From Carettochelys insculpta (lineage: Eukaryota; Chordata; Testudines; Carettochelyidae), in the NCBI RefSeq assembly GCF_033958435.1, contig NC_134137.1, forward strand, positions 60,900,001-60,964,000: 64,000 nt of DNA, given 5' to 3'. Positions 35,437 through 46,662 of the stretch are shown here, one piece after another; position 1 is the stretch's first letter, and every line of letters begins with the position of its first letter. Made by a program: the position numbers and the translations under genes. A model generated the notes under the pieces. It was not told the origin of the DNA. It saw nothing but the letters and a program-made list of their open reading frames with translations, and did not search any database.

Positions 35437-37990
35437 TGGTAGTAGTAGTAGCATCCTTCAGTCTATGTAGACTATGGATCGCACCCTTCACAGTTCCATT
35501 TGGGATCATCATTTGAAGCGTCGACTGTGACTGTGAAGGCCCACACGAGAGTGACAGTCCTTGCTGCATCTGTTGCATGTGTAGTGGGTGTCCGGCAGGT
35601 CCTTACTGAGCTTTTTGTGGGCTCGCTTCTCCTCTGCTAGCTATCTGATCCCCATCTCACCCTTCTGAAGGCCCTTGTGTAGTTCCTGCCTCCATCTGCT
35701 TCAATCGTCTGCCAGCTCCTCCCAGCTGTCCGGCTCGATGTCTACCTCCCTGAGGTCCCTCTTGCAAACATCTTTGTAGTGCAACTGGGGGCGTCCGGGA
35801 GGTCTTTTGCCAGAGGCTAGCTTGCTATACAGGATGTCTTTTGGGATCCTTCCATCGTTCATCCTGTGGACGTGGCCAAGCCAGCGGAGCCGATGCTGCC
35901 TGAGGAGGGTGTGCATGGTTGGGATTCCAGCTTGCTCAAGGATGGTGGTGTTGGACACTGTGTCCTTCCACGATATTCCAAGGATGTGCCTGAGGCAGCG
36001 CAAGTGGAAGACATTCAGCCTCTTTTCCTAGCGGGCGTACAGGGTCCAAGACTTGCTGCCATAAAGGAGGGTGCTGAGGATGATGTATTTTGGTGTGGGT
36101 ATACAACTTGATGTTATTCCACACTCTCTTGCTGAGTCTGGACAGAGTTGTGGCTGCTTTTCCTCCTATTCAGCTCAGTCTCCAATGACAGGGTGTCAGT
36201 GATGGTGGACCCAAGGTAAACGAACTTGTGGACAACCTCTAATGTATAGTTGTCAATGCTGATTGATGGAGGTTCAGCAACATCCTGAGAAAGTACGTTT
36301 GTCTTCTTTAGGCTGATGGAGAGCCCGAAGTCCTTGCACACTTTGGAGAACTGATCCAGCAGTTTCTGAAGCTGGTCTTCTATGTGTGACACTACAGTGG
36401 TGTCATCTGCGAACAGCATATCTCTGATGAGGACTTCCCGCACCTTAGATTTAGCTTTCAGCCTTGCAAGATTAAACAGTTTCCCATCAGATCTTGTGTG
36501 GAAAAAGATGCCCTCTGTTGAAGATCCAAAGGCGTGTTTAAGGAGGAGCGCGAAGAAGAACCCGAACAATGTCAGAGCAAGGACTCATACTTGTTTGATG
36601 CCGCTCCTGATGCTGAAAACATCTGATAATGTGCCATCGTATTGGATGGTTCCTCTCATGTCTTCGTGGAAAGACTGGATCATCTTGAATAACCGTGGTG
36701 GACAGCCGATCTTGTGGAGCAGTTTGAACAGTCCATCCCTGCTGACCAAGTTGAAGGCCTTGGTCAGGTCAATAAAGGCAATATAGAGTGGCTTTCTCTG
36801 CTCCCTGCATTTCTCCTGCAGCTGCCTCAGAGAGAAGACCATGTCAACGGTAGACCTCTCTGCGCAGAATCCGCACTGTGATTCGGGATACACCCTCTCA
36901 GCAATCTTCTGGAGTCTGCCGAGGATGACGCGAGCGAACAGTTTACCAGTGATGCTTAGAAGGGAGATTCCAGGGTAATTGTTGCAGTTGCTTCTGTCTC
37001 CTTTGTTCTTATACAAGGTTACAATGTTAGCGTCATGCATATCCTGTGGAACCTCACCCTCTCTCCAGCACAGGCACAGTAGCTCATCTAAGGGTTCCAG
37101 GAGTGTGTCCGCGGCACACTTGATTACCTCTGGTGGTATACCATCCTGGCCAGGGGCCTTTCCTGCTGCAATGCTGTCGATTGCTTTCTTCAGTTCGTCC
37201 CCAGTTGGTTCCTGATGCAGTTCGTCCATTACTGGTAGGAGCTTGATGGCATTGAGGGCTGTATCAACCACAATGTTCTCGTGTGAGAACAACTCGGAAT
37301 AGTGCTCGACCCAGCGCTCCATCTGTTTTGCTTTGTCAGTGATGACTTCACCAGATTTGGATTTCAGAGGTGCCATCTTGTTCTGGGTGGGTCCTAATGC
37401 CTTCTTGATGTCCTCGTACATTCCCCTGAGATTACCAGAGTCAGCACTGGTCTGGATGCCACTGCATAGCTCGAGCCAGTAGTTGTTGGCACAGCGCCTG
37501 GCTGTCTGCTGTACTGTTTTTCTGGCTGCTCTGAGTGCTTGCAGGGTACTGTGGCTCGGTGAGTGTTTGTACTCCAGGAGTGCAGCATGCTTCTTTTTGA
37601 TGGCTGGAATCACCTCATCGGAGTTAGCTTCGAACCAGTCATTTGTGTTTCTAGCTCTTCTTCCAAACACCGACAAGGCCGTGTTGTAAATTGTATCCCT
37701 CCGATGCTGCCATCTGGATGTCACATGGGCATCCCCAGGGCTGCTGTGCAGATTCTCCTTGAGGGTCACTCTGAACTTTTCGGCTGTCTGAGTTTGCCAT
37801 CTTTCTGGCATCAATGCGCGGCCTTCCAGTTGGTTTAGAGCGGTACAGCTTCTTGGGTCTCACCTTGAGTTTGGAGCAAACTAGCGACTGATCTGTGTCG
37901 CAGTTGGCACTATGATAGCTGCATGTCAGAAGGACATTTTTGAGGTTATCATGTCTAGTTCCTGTGGTGGATTATAAAGCTGGTCTTGCA
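35437..37990 (-). pseudogene. Non-LTR retrotransposon, endonuclease end through RT to 3' tail
   Basis: The longest coding relic here. At 37990-37870 the endonuclease C-terminus is visible (NCDTDQSLVCSKLKVRPKK). The 409-codon frame (37814-36585) holds RT blocks KAPGQDGIPPEV, NNYPGISLLSITGKLFARV, QCGFCAERSTVD and FIDLTKAFN. RT motif LFADDTTV (FADD) follows in a second frame (about 36435-36400), then LRQHRLRWLGHVHRMNDGR in a third (35701-36003). A final CNRCSKDCHSRVGLHSHSRR zinc-finger-like motif lies near 35530-35590. The 3' end is a short (TAC)n at 35437-35452. At least two frameshifts. Clade not certain. Confidence 0.85.
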
Positions 37991-38563
37991 AATCTTATCA
38001 TTGTGCTCTCCCTTTGGTGTAAAGACCAGAGGACAACCTGCTTTTGCTGTGAAGTGGGTCATCCAGGATAGTCCATCGAACTCTCACATGGGACCCGCAA
38101 GGAAAATGCAGAAGAGGAAGCCCTCGGAGCTCTGCTGCGTTTGGAGGACAACAACTGGGGGTTTGCTGGAATCGGCTAGAAGGTTTGTCCCAAGACAGAG
38201 TGAAGTGAAGGAGACTTGTAGATGACCTAACACTCCACGTGGAGCACACAGGTTTAAGTCAAGTAAGTCATATCTGTGGCTTAAAGTCATCATAACTGCA
38301 TCTCTACAGTGGCCTGATCCAGCTCCACCAGTCAGTGGAAAGATTCCCGGTAACGTCAATGGACGTTAGGTCAGACCTTTGCATCCTTAGCCATAGCAAT
38401 TTTGTCCTAGGAGGTCTTACACTGCGGGGTCTCAGTTCTGCAAACCCTCTAATAGATTAGTCCCATAGTCTGTATTCTGTAGTCAGACTACTTGTGAGAG
38501 GAAGAATTACTCTTGTGAGTAAGACCATGCAGGAGTAGACCCTGAAACTGTAATTCCAGCCAT
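37991..38563. other. No gene recognised
   Basis: Short frames on both strands and no repeat I can name. Confidence 0.4.
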
Positions 38564-38982
38564 GGCCGTGTCTACACGTGCCCCAAACTTTGAAATGGCC
38601 ACGCAAATGGCCATTTCGAAGTTTACTAATGAAGTGCTGAAATGCATATTCAGCGCTTCATTAGCATGCGGGTGGCCGTGGCGCTTCGAAATTGACATGC
38701 TTTGCCGCCGCGTGGCGCGCCCAGACAGGGCTCCTTTTCGAAAGGACGCCGCCTACTTCGAAGTCCCCTTATAAGTCCCTGCCTTTGAAGTAGGCAGCGT
38801 CCTTTCGAAAAGGAGCCCCGTCTGGATGCGCCGCGTGGCGGCAAAGCGCGTCAATTTCGAAGCGCTGCAGCCGCCCGCATGCTAATGAAGTGCTGAATAT
38901 GCATTTCAGCGCTTCATTAGTAAACTTCGAAATGGCCATTTGCGTGGCCATTTCGAAGTTTGGGGCACGTGTAGACGTAGCC
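38564..38982. mobile_element. Long-palindrome MITE, GTGCCCC variant
   Basis: Ends GGCCGTGTCTACACGTGCCCC and GGGGCACGTGTAGACGTAGCC. The arms of about 200 bases are nearly perfect inverse complements meeting near 38775-38785. Arm motifs (ACTTTGAAATGGCCA, AAGTGCTGAAATGCATATTC) match the copies at 9792 and 57389, but the terminal 25 bases differ, marking a subfamily. Flanks CAT and CAG are not identical. Confidence 0.8.
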
Positions 38983-39606
38983 CAGATGTTCCAATGCCAT
39001 AACACACAACAAAGGGGCTTCAGTTGTTCATGCTTATCACCAAAACACCATGAAGAGTTAAATTTAATGCAGTCAGAGGTTTTCAAAGGCACCCCTCCAG
39101 TTTTCTGTTACTTGGTGAAAAGTCTTCAATGCTGTGCCAGTTCTTGTGCTGCCCTTTACATCGCTGTTTTAAACAGCCCAGGCCTTGCTTTGGTCATTCT
39201 CAGCTTTAGCTCATCCCATTAGCTTTTACATGCCAAAAGGCACCTCTAATGGTTAGTCCTCCAATTTCTGATGCCACTTGCTTTTCATTCCACATCATAA
39301 ATAGGAATTCACATACCCATTTCTGAGGGCCTCCTTGTATAATAAGATCAAGTCTGGATTTTCACCAAACGATGCTATCCGGCTTCCTGATAAAACATAC
39401 CAATATAGATGGACTGGGGCTACAATCTCAGTTTTGCTCTGCTATTCAGTTTTGTCACACTGAAGGCTAACAGGCATTTCCATTTAAAAATAACAGTTAA
39501 AGGTATTCAGCAGATAGTTACTGAGCTGCCAGGACTTCTACTTTTTTAATTGCAAAAGTGGCATTTGTGACCAACTGCCACACTTATGCATTATATGCAG
39601 TACTCT
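38983..39606. other. No gene recognised
   Basis: A 110-codon plus frame begins inside the MITE and has no domain. Confidence 0.4.
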
Positions 39607-39823
39607 GGTTGCATCTACACCAGGAACTTTACTTCGAAGTTAACTTTGAAGTTAGGCACTGCTTCGAAATAGCCAGCAGAGAGTCAACACTCATTTTGTC
39701 TTACTTCGAAGTTAAATTCGAGGTAGGGGGCCCAACATGGAAGTCCTTACTCCATTCCCGGGAAGGGAGGACTGCTTGATGTCAAAGTTTAACTTCGAAG
39801 CCGGGTGTGTGTAGACACTCAGT
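39607..39823. mobile_element. Short MITE with CATCTACACC / GTGTAGACAC ends
   Basis: About 217 bases with TTACTTCGAAGTTAA near the left and TTAACTTCGAAG near the right end, plus internal TTCGAAG copies. It shares the TCTACAC terminal word and TTCGAA-rich interior with the other MITEs here, but no longer arm. Confidence 0.6.
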
Positions 39824-40221
39824 TAAATTCGTAGGCATAGCTGTGAAATTTTCCTTATATATTGCACACATATCACAATAATGTGGTATTGTAGCGAGTT
39901 CCATAATTTTAAGTGCTATTGTAAAAAACGATGAAGAAAACCAATTTGGTTGGAAAACATAATGGCTGTGCAATTGTCTCCAAATCTGCCAGCAAAGAAA
40001 AATGAAATGCAGAACTAGTGCTGCAGCAGGGCAGACCGAGCTGTTTTTGTAAATCAGGTAAATGTTTTCCAGCGCTCTTGAGAAAATATCACCTGTCAGC
40101 ACTTATTCTGAATGTCAGCAATTTTTGAGACACTTAATAAGGAAGAATGCTAGGCTTGCAAAGGAGAAAATGATCATCCTCAAATGAAGCTAGTAAGAAA
40201 GATAGCACCACATCAGCACTT

Positions 40222-40543
40222 ATGAAAAACTTCAAAATGGTCATGCTAATGGCCAAATCAACAAATACTAATGAGGCACTGAAATGAATATTCAGCACCT
40301 CATTAGCATGCTGCCGGCCGATAGGAATAGGAGTAAGGTGATTTTGATGCTTGCATGGTCCTTTCAAAAAGGACTCCTGTGTAGATGAGCTGTGGGCAGG
40401 CAAAAATGTGGCTTTTTCGAAGTGCTGCAGAGGGCGGCATGCTAATGAGGCAATGAATATTCATTTCAGAGCCTCATTAGTATTCTTCGATTTGGCCAGT
40501 AGTATGGCAATTTTGAAGTTTTTTTGTCAGTGTAGACAGGACC
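40222..40543. mobile_element. Decayed long-palindrome MITE
   Basis: Inverse arms: AAAAACTTCAAAATGGTCATGC on the left and GGCAATTTTGAAGTTTTTTTGTCAGTGTAGAC on the right, with ACTAATGAGGCACTGAAATG and its inverse between. It is shorter and more diverged than the copy at 9792, and the left terminus has lost the GTCTACAC word. Confidence 0.65.
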
Positions 40544-40955
40544 ATCTTCAGCCAAGGTCAGGAGTATCAAGATAACCTAGTGGATAGTTTGGAGAGATGT
40601 CAATTTTTTTTTCTGTTACACCTCCATTTATTAATGCCACTTGTTTTATTTTTAAACTAACCACAAGATGGCACTAGCAGCTTTCACAGACCTGTTCAGT
40701 TGCTTCCTGCTTAAAGTTCCATAATGCAGCATTAACAGCACAGAAACATGATTCTGCAGACTTGGAGATACCTGAACTGATCCCTAATCCAGGGGCAAGC
40801 AAACTTGTTTAGCAGCCCCCCTCCCCCACCCACAACCTCTCTAATGTAATTCAAACTGATGGAAATGTCAAATATATTCATATGGAGAAACAAAACAAAA
40901 AAAAAACAAAAAAACTTTTGGCATGTGTAAGACAATAAGCCTGTAGAATGTAAAA
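40544..40955. other. No gene recognised
   Basis: AT-rich spacer. A run near 40796 (CAAGCAAACTTGTTTAGCAGCCCC) is vaguely hAT-like but not enough to call. Confidence 0.35.
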
Positions 40956-40972
40956 ACTTTATTAATTTGTAT

Positions 40973-41174
40973 CAAAACAAAAAAGCAGTCAAGTAGCACT
41001 TTAAAGACTAAAAAAATAATTTATTAGGTGAGCTTTTGTGGGACAGACCCATCTTTCCACATGGGTCTGTCCCACGAAAGCTCAGCTAATAAATTATTTT
41101 GTTAGTCTTTAAAGTGCTACTTGACTGCTTTTTTGTTTTGATAGTATATAGACTAACACGGCTCCTTCTCTGTT
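40973..41174. mobile_element. Fold-back Penelope-type unit, near-perfect hairpin
   Basis: Two inverse copies of AAAGCAGTCAAGTAGCAC...GGGACAGACCCAT meet at CTTTCCAC, so the dimer joint falls inside stem II of the core. The right copy extends to the full terminus. Flanks ACTTTATTAATTTGTAT (40956-40972) and ACTTTATTAATTGGTAT (41175-41191) form a 17-bp duplication with one change. Confidence 0.8.
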
Positions 41175-41401
41175 ACTTTATTAATTGGTATGTAGATATG
41201 AATATATACACATAAAAACTACCATATTTCAACATTTTTAATGAGATGGATGAGCCTGAGACCCAGAAGCTGATTTTGCTGCAGCTCCTTTACAAAATTC
41301 CCCCTTTCCCCCTGCCAAGGGGGCCCACCTGCTACTTTGCACACACAGGTACTGAGACCTCATCTGGGGTGAGTGAAATCTCTACTCTACAGCCTCAGCT
41401 G

Positions 41402-41475
41402 ACCTTTAGCTCACATGGTAGAGTGCAGGGCTTTAGACCCTATGCTTGCAGGTTCTATTCCCTGGGGCCAGCAAC
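41402..41475 (+). repeat. tRNA-derived SINE head
   Basis: A-box-like TTAGCTCACATGGTAGAG and B-box GGTTCTATTCC (about 41451-41461) stand at pol III spacing, followed by non-tRNA sequence. It does not fold as a full tRNA with a matching acceptor stem, so it is a SINE relic. Confidence 0.55.
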
Positions 41476-42494
41476 CCAGGTCTGTCAGCATTACACTACA
41501 ATGAGTCTGGGTATGTTTCCAGATGACACTGTGACTCTACTAAGCCATCATTCAGTGCTAATAGCTTAGAATGGGAATGGATGGTGAGTCATAGTCATTT
41601 ATGACAACCAGATTAGAATTTAAATGCCTCCATGGAGCAAGATATTTTGTATTTCATGCATCAAATACTCAGGAAAAAAATAATTCAAATGGACAATTAA
41701 CTTTGTTTGCGTCGCATAGGATTCAGGAGACTGGAAAGAGGAGAAGGAAGGAGCCAGTAGAAGCTGGGAGTTACCCTAGGGCTCAAGCTGTCCTCTCTGG
41801 GGCCTGATCTGCAAATGACAAGAGCATGGGTAGCACGCACAGGAGGTGCTGGAGGCTCGGCCTCCCCAAACCTTGCATTGCTGCGGGTGGGGAGTGTGGA
41901 TGGGATTTGTAGCTCCCAGAAAAATATTTCCCCTTGCAATGGCCCGGGGGTGGGGGTCGGGTGGGAAGGCAGCTGTTGCTTCCTGCTGTGGCCTTGCAGC
42001 CACAGTAGTAGCTCCGAGCTTCCCTGCTCTGAGGGGAGGAGCGTGTGTGTGGGTGTAAGAGGAAGAGGAATGGGGCAGTGCCACAGGGAAGGAGCAGAAT
42101 AGGATGGGGCCATGGTTGGAAGGAAGCAGAACAGTGGGGAGCCCAGGGTTTGGAGTTTCGGCCTGGGCAGAGGACCATGCAGCTGGGGCCGAGCTCTCCG
42201 TCCTTCCTCTCATGGCCCCAAATGGGCTCTCAGGGCGCCACCCCCCCCAACTCCTGGCTGAGGCCATGAAGGGAAGGCGGAGCTCTCAGTACCTTCAGTG
42301 CCAGCTGGAGCCGGGAGGGCAGGCACAGAGGGCTGAGAGCAGTGAGCGCCTAGCCAGGCAGGAGGCTAGCCTTCCCCAGGGGAAGCTTCACCCCCTACCT
42401 ATGGACAAGTGCATACTTCAAATCACGAGACTGAGCAGTAAAAGCAGCTAAATACCTCACCCCACTGTGCACATGAATGCTGCTGCTTACTAGG
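41476..42494. other. No gene recognised
   Basis: A GC-rich segment (41820-42380) opens long overlapping frames on both strands (up to 163 codons) with no domain. Codon-like structure is not evident. Confidence 0.4.
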
Positions 42495-42800
42495 TGTCTG
42501 TTGAGCCACAGGCCAGACTGGCCGCAGTACTCCAGATGTGGCCTCTCCACTGCTGAATAGAGGGGAATAATCACATCCCTTGACTTGCTGGCAGTGCTCC
42601 TAATAATGAAGCCCAATATGCTATTAGCCTTTTTGCCAGCGGGGGGTACACTGCTGATTCATACCCAGCTTCTCTTCCCCTGTAATCTGCAAGTTCTCTT
42701 CTGCAGAGCTGCGACTTAGCCAGTCGGCCCCCAGCCTGTAGCAGTGCGCGGTATTCTTCCATCCTCAGTCCAGGACTGTGCACTTGTCCTTGTTTCCTCC
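42495..42800 (-). mobile_element. CR1 LINE fragment, antisense
   Basis: Antisense CR1 wording from CAGGCCAGACTGGCCGCAGTACTCC through CCCAATATGCTATTAGCC to CTGTGCACTTGTCCTTGTT. Confidence 0.7.
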
Positions 42801-42849
42801 ACCGTATCAGCAGGCACTAATTAGGATCCACTGAATTATTCCAAGCCAT

Positions 42850-42915
42850 AAGTGCAGGGGATTGGACTAGATGATCGTTTGAGGTCCCTTCCAGTGCGAT
42901 GATTCTATGATCACA
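42850..42915 (+). mobile_element. CR1 LINE 3' tip
   Basis: GGATTGGACTAGATGATCG, GAGGTCCCTTCCAGTG and GATGATTCTATGATCA form the typical CR1 sense 3' end with its terminal octamer. Very short copy. Confidence 0.75.
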
Positions 42916-43187
42916 ACATCTATGTTCTTCTGGACCAGTTTCAAGTACAAGAACGCAGGACACTGGTTTGGAAAATCACCCACAGGCGATGAAGATCAAA
43001 CCTTGGCACCTTCAGGATGGAATGCAAAACATACTGCTGCAGTGGCACAATGTTAAACTATAAAAATACAGTAAACCCCTACCTATCTTTGTGTATGCTG
43101 TGCCGTTCTGGGATGATGATGATGAATGGCTACAGCCAGCTGTCAGTGTAACTGTGGAACAAAAGATCAAAAACGAAAGCTGTACAA

Positions 43188-43497
43188 AAAAGACAGTTAC
43201 CTGTTCCGTAACTGGTGTTCTTTGAGATGTGTTGCTCACGTCCATTCTAATTTGGGTGTGCACCGGCGCATGCCCAGTTTTCGGAGCTTTTTGCCCTAGG
43301 TGGTAGCCCTAGGGTCAGTGCGGCGTCCCCTGGAGTGGTGCCCATGTGGCCACCCATATATGCACCGCCTGACCTGCCCCCCGGCTCAGTTTCTTCTTGC
43401 CAGCTACTCTGACAGAGGGGAAGGCGGGAGGGTTTTGGAATGGACACGAGCAACACAGTGAAAAGAACACCAGTTACGGAACAGGTAACTGTCTTTT
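43188..43497. repeat. 36-bp perfect inverted repeat at DIRS left end
   Basis: A 36-base word starting AAAAGACAGTTACC at 43188-43223 is repeated as its inverse at 43462-43497. In DIRS elements terminal and internal complementary regions template circle formation; this pair may belong to that system. Confidence 0.75.
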
Positions 43498-43552
43498 CTT
43501 CTTTGTGTGATTGCTCATGTGCTTTCCAATTTGGGTGAATACAAGACGATGC

Positions 43553-44749
43553 CTAGGAGGTGGGGTCGGAGGCCCGAAAGGAGTGCAGGACAGCCCTGCC
43601 CACCGCAGCATCTTCCCGTGTGTGCAGCATAACTGCATAACGCGCTGCAAACGTGTGAATGGAGGACCAAGTGGCCGCCCTGCAGATGTCCTGGATAGGG
43701 ACCCTGGCCAAGAACGCCACACAGGATGCCTGTGCCCTGGTGGAGTGAGCCCTGATCGGGGGAGAGGGAATCTCTGCCAGCTTGTAGCACTCTCTGATAC
43801 AGGCCACTACCCAGGAGGAGATTCGCTGAGAGGGGACTGGGTGCCCCTTCATCCTGCCTGCCGCTGCAACAAACAACTGCTGCGACTTCCGGAAGGGTTT
43901 GGTCCTGTCCACGTAGAAGGCCAGCGCCCTCCAGACATCCAAAGTGTGTAAGCTCTGCTCCCTAGGGGAGGCCTGGGGCTTGGGATAGAACACCGGTAAG
44001 GTGATGTCTTGGTTAATATGGAAGGGGGAGACTACATCAGGCAGAAACGCTGGGTGGGGTCTCAGCCTCACCTTATCTTTGTGGAACACTGTAGACAGTG
44101 GGTCCACCATCAGGGCCCTGAGCTCTGACACTGTTCTTGCTGAGGTAACAGCCACCAGGAATGCGGTCTTGTAACTAAGGAATAACATGGAACAGGTGGC
44201 TAGGGGGTTCAAATGGGGGAGCCATAAGCTTAAAAATACCAAATTAAGGTCCCATGTTGGCAGGGGGGCCCAAACCTGTGGTTTGACCCTTCATGAACCT
44301 TTTCCCCACTGGGTCTGAGAAGACTGATGACATCCCAGGCCCTGGGTGAAACACCGAATAGCTGCCAAGTGCACTTTCAGGAAGGATAGTGACAGCCCTG
44401 TTTGGCTTAAGGCCAGCAAGTAGTCTAGGATATGAAGTACTGGGGCCTCCCCCGGGGATAATCCCTTTTGAGTGGCCCATTTAATAAACCTCTTCCATTT
44501 GACAACATATGTTACCCTCGCAGGGCGCTTCCTGCTGTTTAACAATACTTCCCTGACAGGTTTGGAGCAGGCCAGCTCGACCGGTCTCAGCCATGGAGTC
44601 TCCATGCTGTGAGATGCAGTGCCTGGAGATTGGGGTCTCCCCTCCTCCTGTGACAGTAGATCCAGGAGTAGCAGAAGCACCTCCAGGTCATGAACAGACA
44701 TCTCCAAGAGGGTCGAGTACCAGTGTTGCCGAGCCCAAGCTGGGGCCAC
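43553..44749 (-). pseudogene. DIRS tyrosine recombinase
   Basis: The N-terminal part (44749-44291) has VTYVVKWKRFIKWATQKGLSP and LDYLLALSQTGLS, a SAM-like core-binding pattern. The C-terminal catalytic part (44242-43553) has AVTSARTVSELRALM (first Arg region), IRAHSTRAQASCVAFL (HxxR box) and ICRAATWSSIHTFAARY (final His/Tyr region). A frame break near 44243-44290 separates them. The function would be joining the cDNA circle into the host DNA. Confidence 0.8.
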
Positions 44750-44878
44750 CAGGATAACTGATGCTCAGTCTGACCGAAGTTTCAGCATTGTTCAGTGGAT
44801 GAGCGGTATCGGTGGGAAGGTGTAAAGCAAGGGTCCCGACCAATTAATGCTGAAGGCATCTGCCCAAGAGCCCAGGCT

Positions 44879-45600
44879 TCAGTTCTGGTAACAGCAGAAC
44901 ATCCTGCAGTTTGTGTTGAGATGAGTGGTAAAGAGGTCTACTTGGGGACATCCCCACCTCTGGAAAACTGAACTCAGTACTTCTGTGTGTAGTGACCACT
45001 CGTGGTCCATGAAGGACCTGCTGAGACGGTCCACTAGGGAGTTGTGAGCCCTAGGCAGGTAGAACGCCCTCAGGAGAATCTGGTGCTGGATGCAGAAGTC
45101 CCAGAGCACAAGGCCCTCAAGACACAGGGGCAACGAGCGTGCTCCCCCTTGTTTGTTTATAATACATTGCTGTAGTATTGTCTGTGCGGACTGCGACACA
45201 CTGCCCCTTCAGTTTGCTCTGAAATGCTTCGCACGCCAGCCGAACTGCTTTGAGCTCCCGCATGTTTATGAGGAGCTGAGTGTCGGTCTTGCTCCACAGG
45301 GCCTGAGTCTGGTGGTCCTGCAAGTGTGCCCCCCAGCGTAGGTTCAAGGCCTCTGTGACCAGGGAGAAGGAGGGTTGCGCGGATTGAAACTCCATGACCT
45401 GCGTTGGGGCTAGTAAGGACTTTGCCTCGTTCACTTGGAGGCCTAGTGTGTCGAATGTCTCTCATATCAGCTGCACGTGTCGCGCCACCTGTTGCTGCGT
45501 CCGACCTCGGATCAGCCAGTTGTCAAGGTGGGGGAAGAGGTGCGAGAGTCCCAAGACCTGTAGCCATGCCCCCCTTCTCATGGCTATCCCCGAGGCCATG
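44879..45600 (-). pseudogene. DIRS reverse transcriptase tail and RNase H
   Basis: The RT part reads FPHLDNWLIRGRTQQQ, where the usual YLDD-type catalytic box is HLDN (second Asp to Asn), then LGLQVNEAKSLLAPTQ. RNase H follows with INMRELKAVRLACEAF, RTDNTTAMYY, and ending HNSLVDRLSRSFMDHEWSL and WGCPQVDLFTT. Several frameshifts. The palm and fingers upstream are missing, as gag sequence joins directly at about 45580. Confidence 0.75.
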
Positions 45601-46330
45601 ACCCTGGTGGCTGCATCCGCTGCATCTAGCGCGGCTTGTAGTGCCGCTCTAGATATAAGTCTCTGCTCCTCTACCAGGACTGTAAAGTCCAACTTGGTTT
45701 CTGGCGGGAGTAGCTCAGCGAAACGGTCCATGGTGCCAGAGCGCTCTGTGCCGATGATGCAGTGCTCTAACCTCACGCTGAGGGAATGTCCGGGCACAAG
45801 GCTGATTCTATGGCTACGTCTACACGTGCCCCAAACTTCGAAATGGCCACGCAAATGGCCATTTCGAAGTTTACTAATGAAGCGCTGAAATGCATATAAT
45901 GAGCTCATGGGAATAAGGGGACTTCGAAGTAGGCGGCGTCCTTTCGAAAAGGAGCCCCGTCTGGACGCGCCGCGCGGCGGCAAGGCGCATCAATTTCGAA
46001 GCGCCGCTGCCGCCCGCATGCTAATGAAGTGCTGAATATGCATTTCAGCACTTCATTAGTAAACTTCGAAATGGCCATTTGCGTGGCCATTTCGAAGTTT
46101 GGGGCACGTGTAGACACGGCCCATTAGTAGTACCTTCAGCTGTTGAGCTCTGTCTTTTGAAGTCCTAGGCTTGAAGGCTTGCAAATAGAGCAGCGTTCCC
46201 GGAGGTGGGCCTCACCAAGGCAACTCAGGCAAGCCCTATGCGGGTTGCTTTTGGGCATCCGGTTGCCACATTCTGAGCAGGTTTTAAACCACGGGGAGAC
46301 AGGCACCCCCTGGCGCCGAGGCAGGGATAA
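45580..46330 (-). pseudogene. DIRS gag-like protein, split by MITE
   Basis: The upstream part (46330-46130) has CSECGNRMPKSNPHRACLSC and GEAHLRERCSIC, a Cys-rich zinc-finger region. After the MITE, 45790-45580 gives RFAELLPPETKLDFTVLVEE, ALQAALDAADAATRVMASG and AMRRGAWLQ, typical of the gag C-terminal part. Confidence 0.7.
45812..46121. mobile_element. Long-palindrome MITE, internally deleted
   Basis: Ends GGCTACGTCTACACGTGCCCC and GGGGCACGTGTAGACACGGCC place it with the copy at 38564. The left arm is cut short after about 88 bases (ATGCATATAATGAGCTC), leaving 310 bases. Flanks TAT and CAT. It lies within the DIRS gag, so it is younger than that insertion. Confidence 0.8.
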
Positions 46331-46662
46331 GGTCCCATCTAGGTTTATTAAGTGCTAAGTAGAACTATTTACAGATGAAAGACAACTATCTAAACTATTT
46401 AAAACTGTTTTCACTAACTATCAACTAATTTAACAATAAAGGTGAACACTTAGAAGTGAGGGAGCTCCAGCAACCAACAGCGTGGCAAGAAAGAACTGAG
46501 TGGAGGGGCAGGTCGGGCGGTGCATGTATGGGTGGCCATACGGGCGCCACACCGATCCTAGGGCTACTGGCTAGGGCAAAAAGCTTCTGGCAACTGGGCA
46601 TGTGCTGGCGCACACCCAAATTGGAATGCACATGAGCAATCACTCGAAGAAGACACAAGTGT

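Larger units (their letters stand above)
43185..46662 (-). mobile_element. DIRS-type tyrosine-recombinase retroelement
   Basis: The order on the minus strand is a zinc-finger gag, RT/RNase H, then tyrosine recombinase, as in DIRS elements, which lack an integrase and LTRs. The terminal regions are inverted repeats: GCTTTTTGCCCTAG, ATGCCCAG and CCAAATTGGAATG-like words recur inversely at 43240-43310 and 46556-46635. Internal deletions and stops make it defective. A palindromic MITE sits in the gag part at 45812. Confidence 0.8.

Noticed and set aside
41402..41475. Functional tRNA gene
   Set aside because: A and B boxes are present but the acceptor stem does not close; better read as a SINE head.
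41697..42451. Opposing frames of 115-163 codons
   Set aside because: Compositional openness in a GC-rich block; no conserved block, no splice logic, and the frames overlap on both strands.
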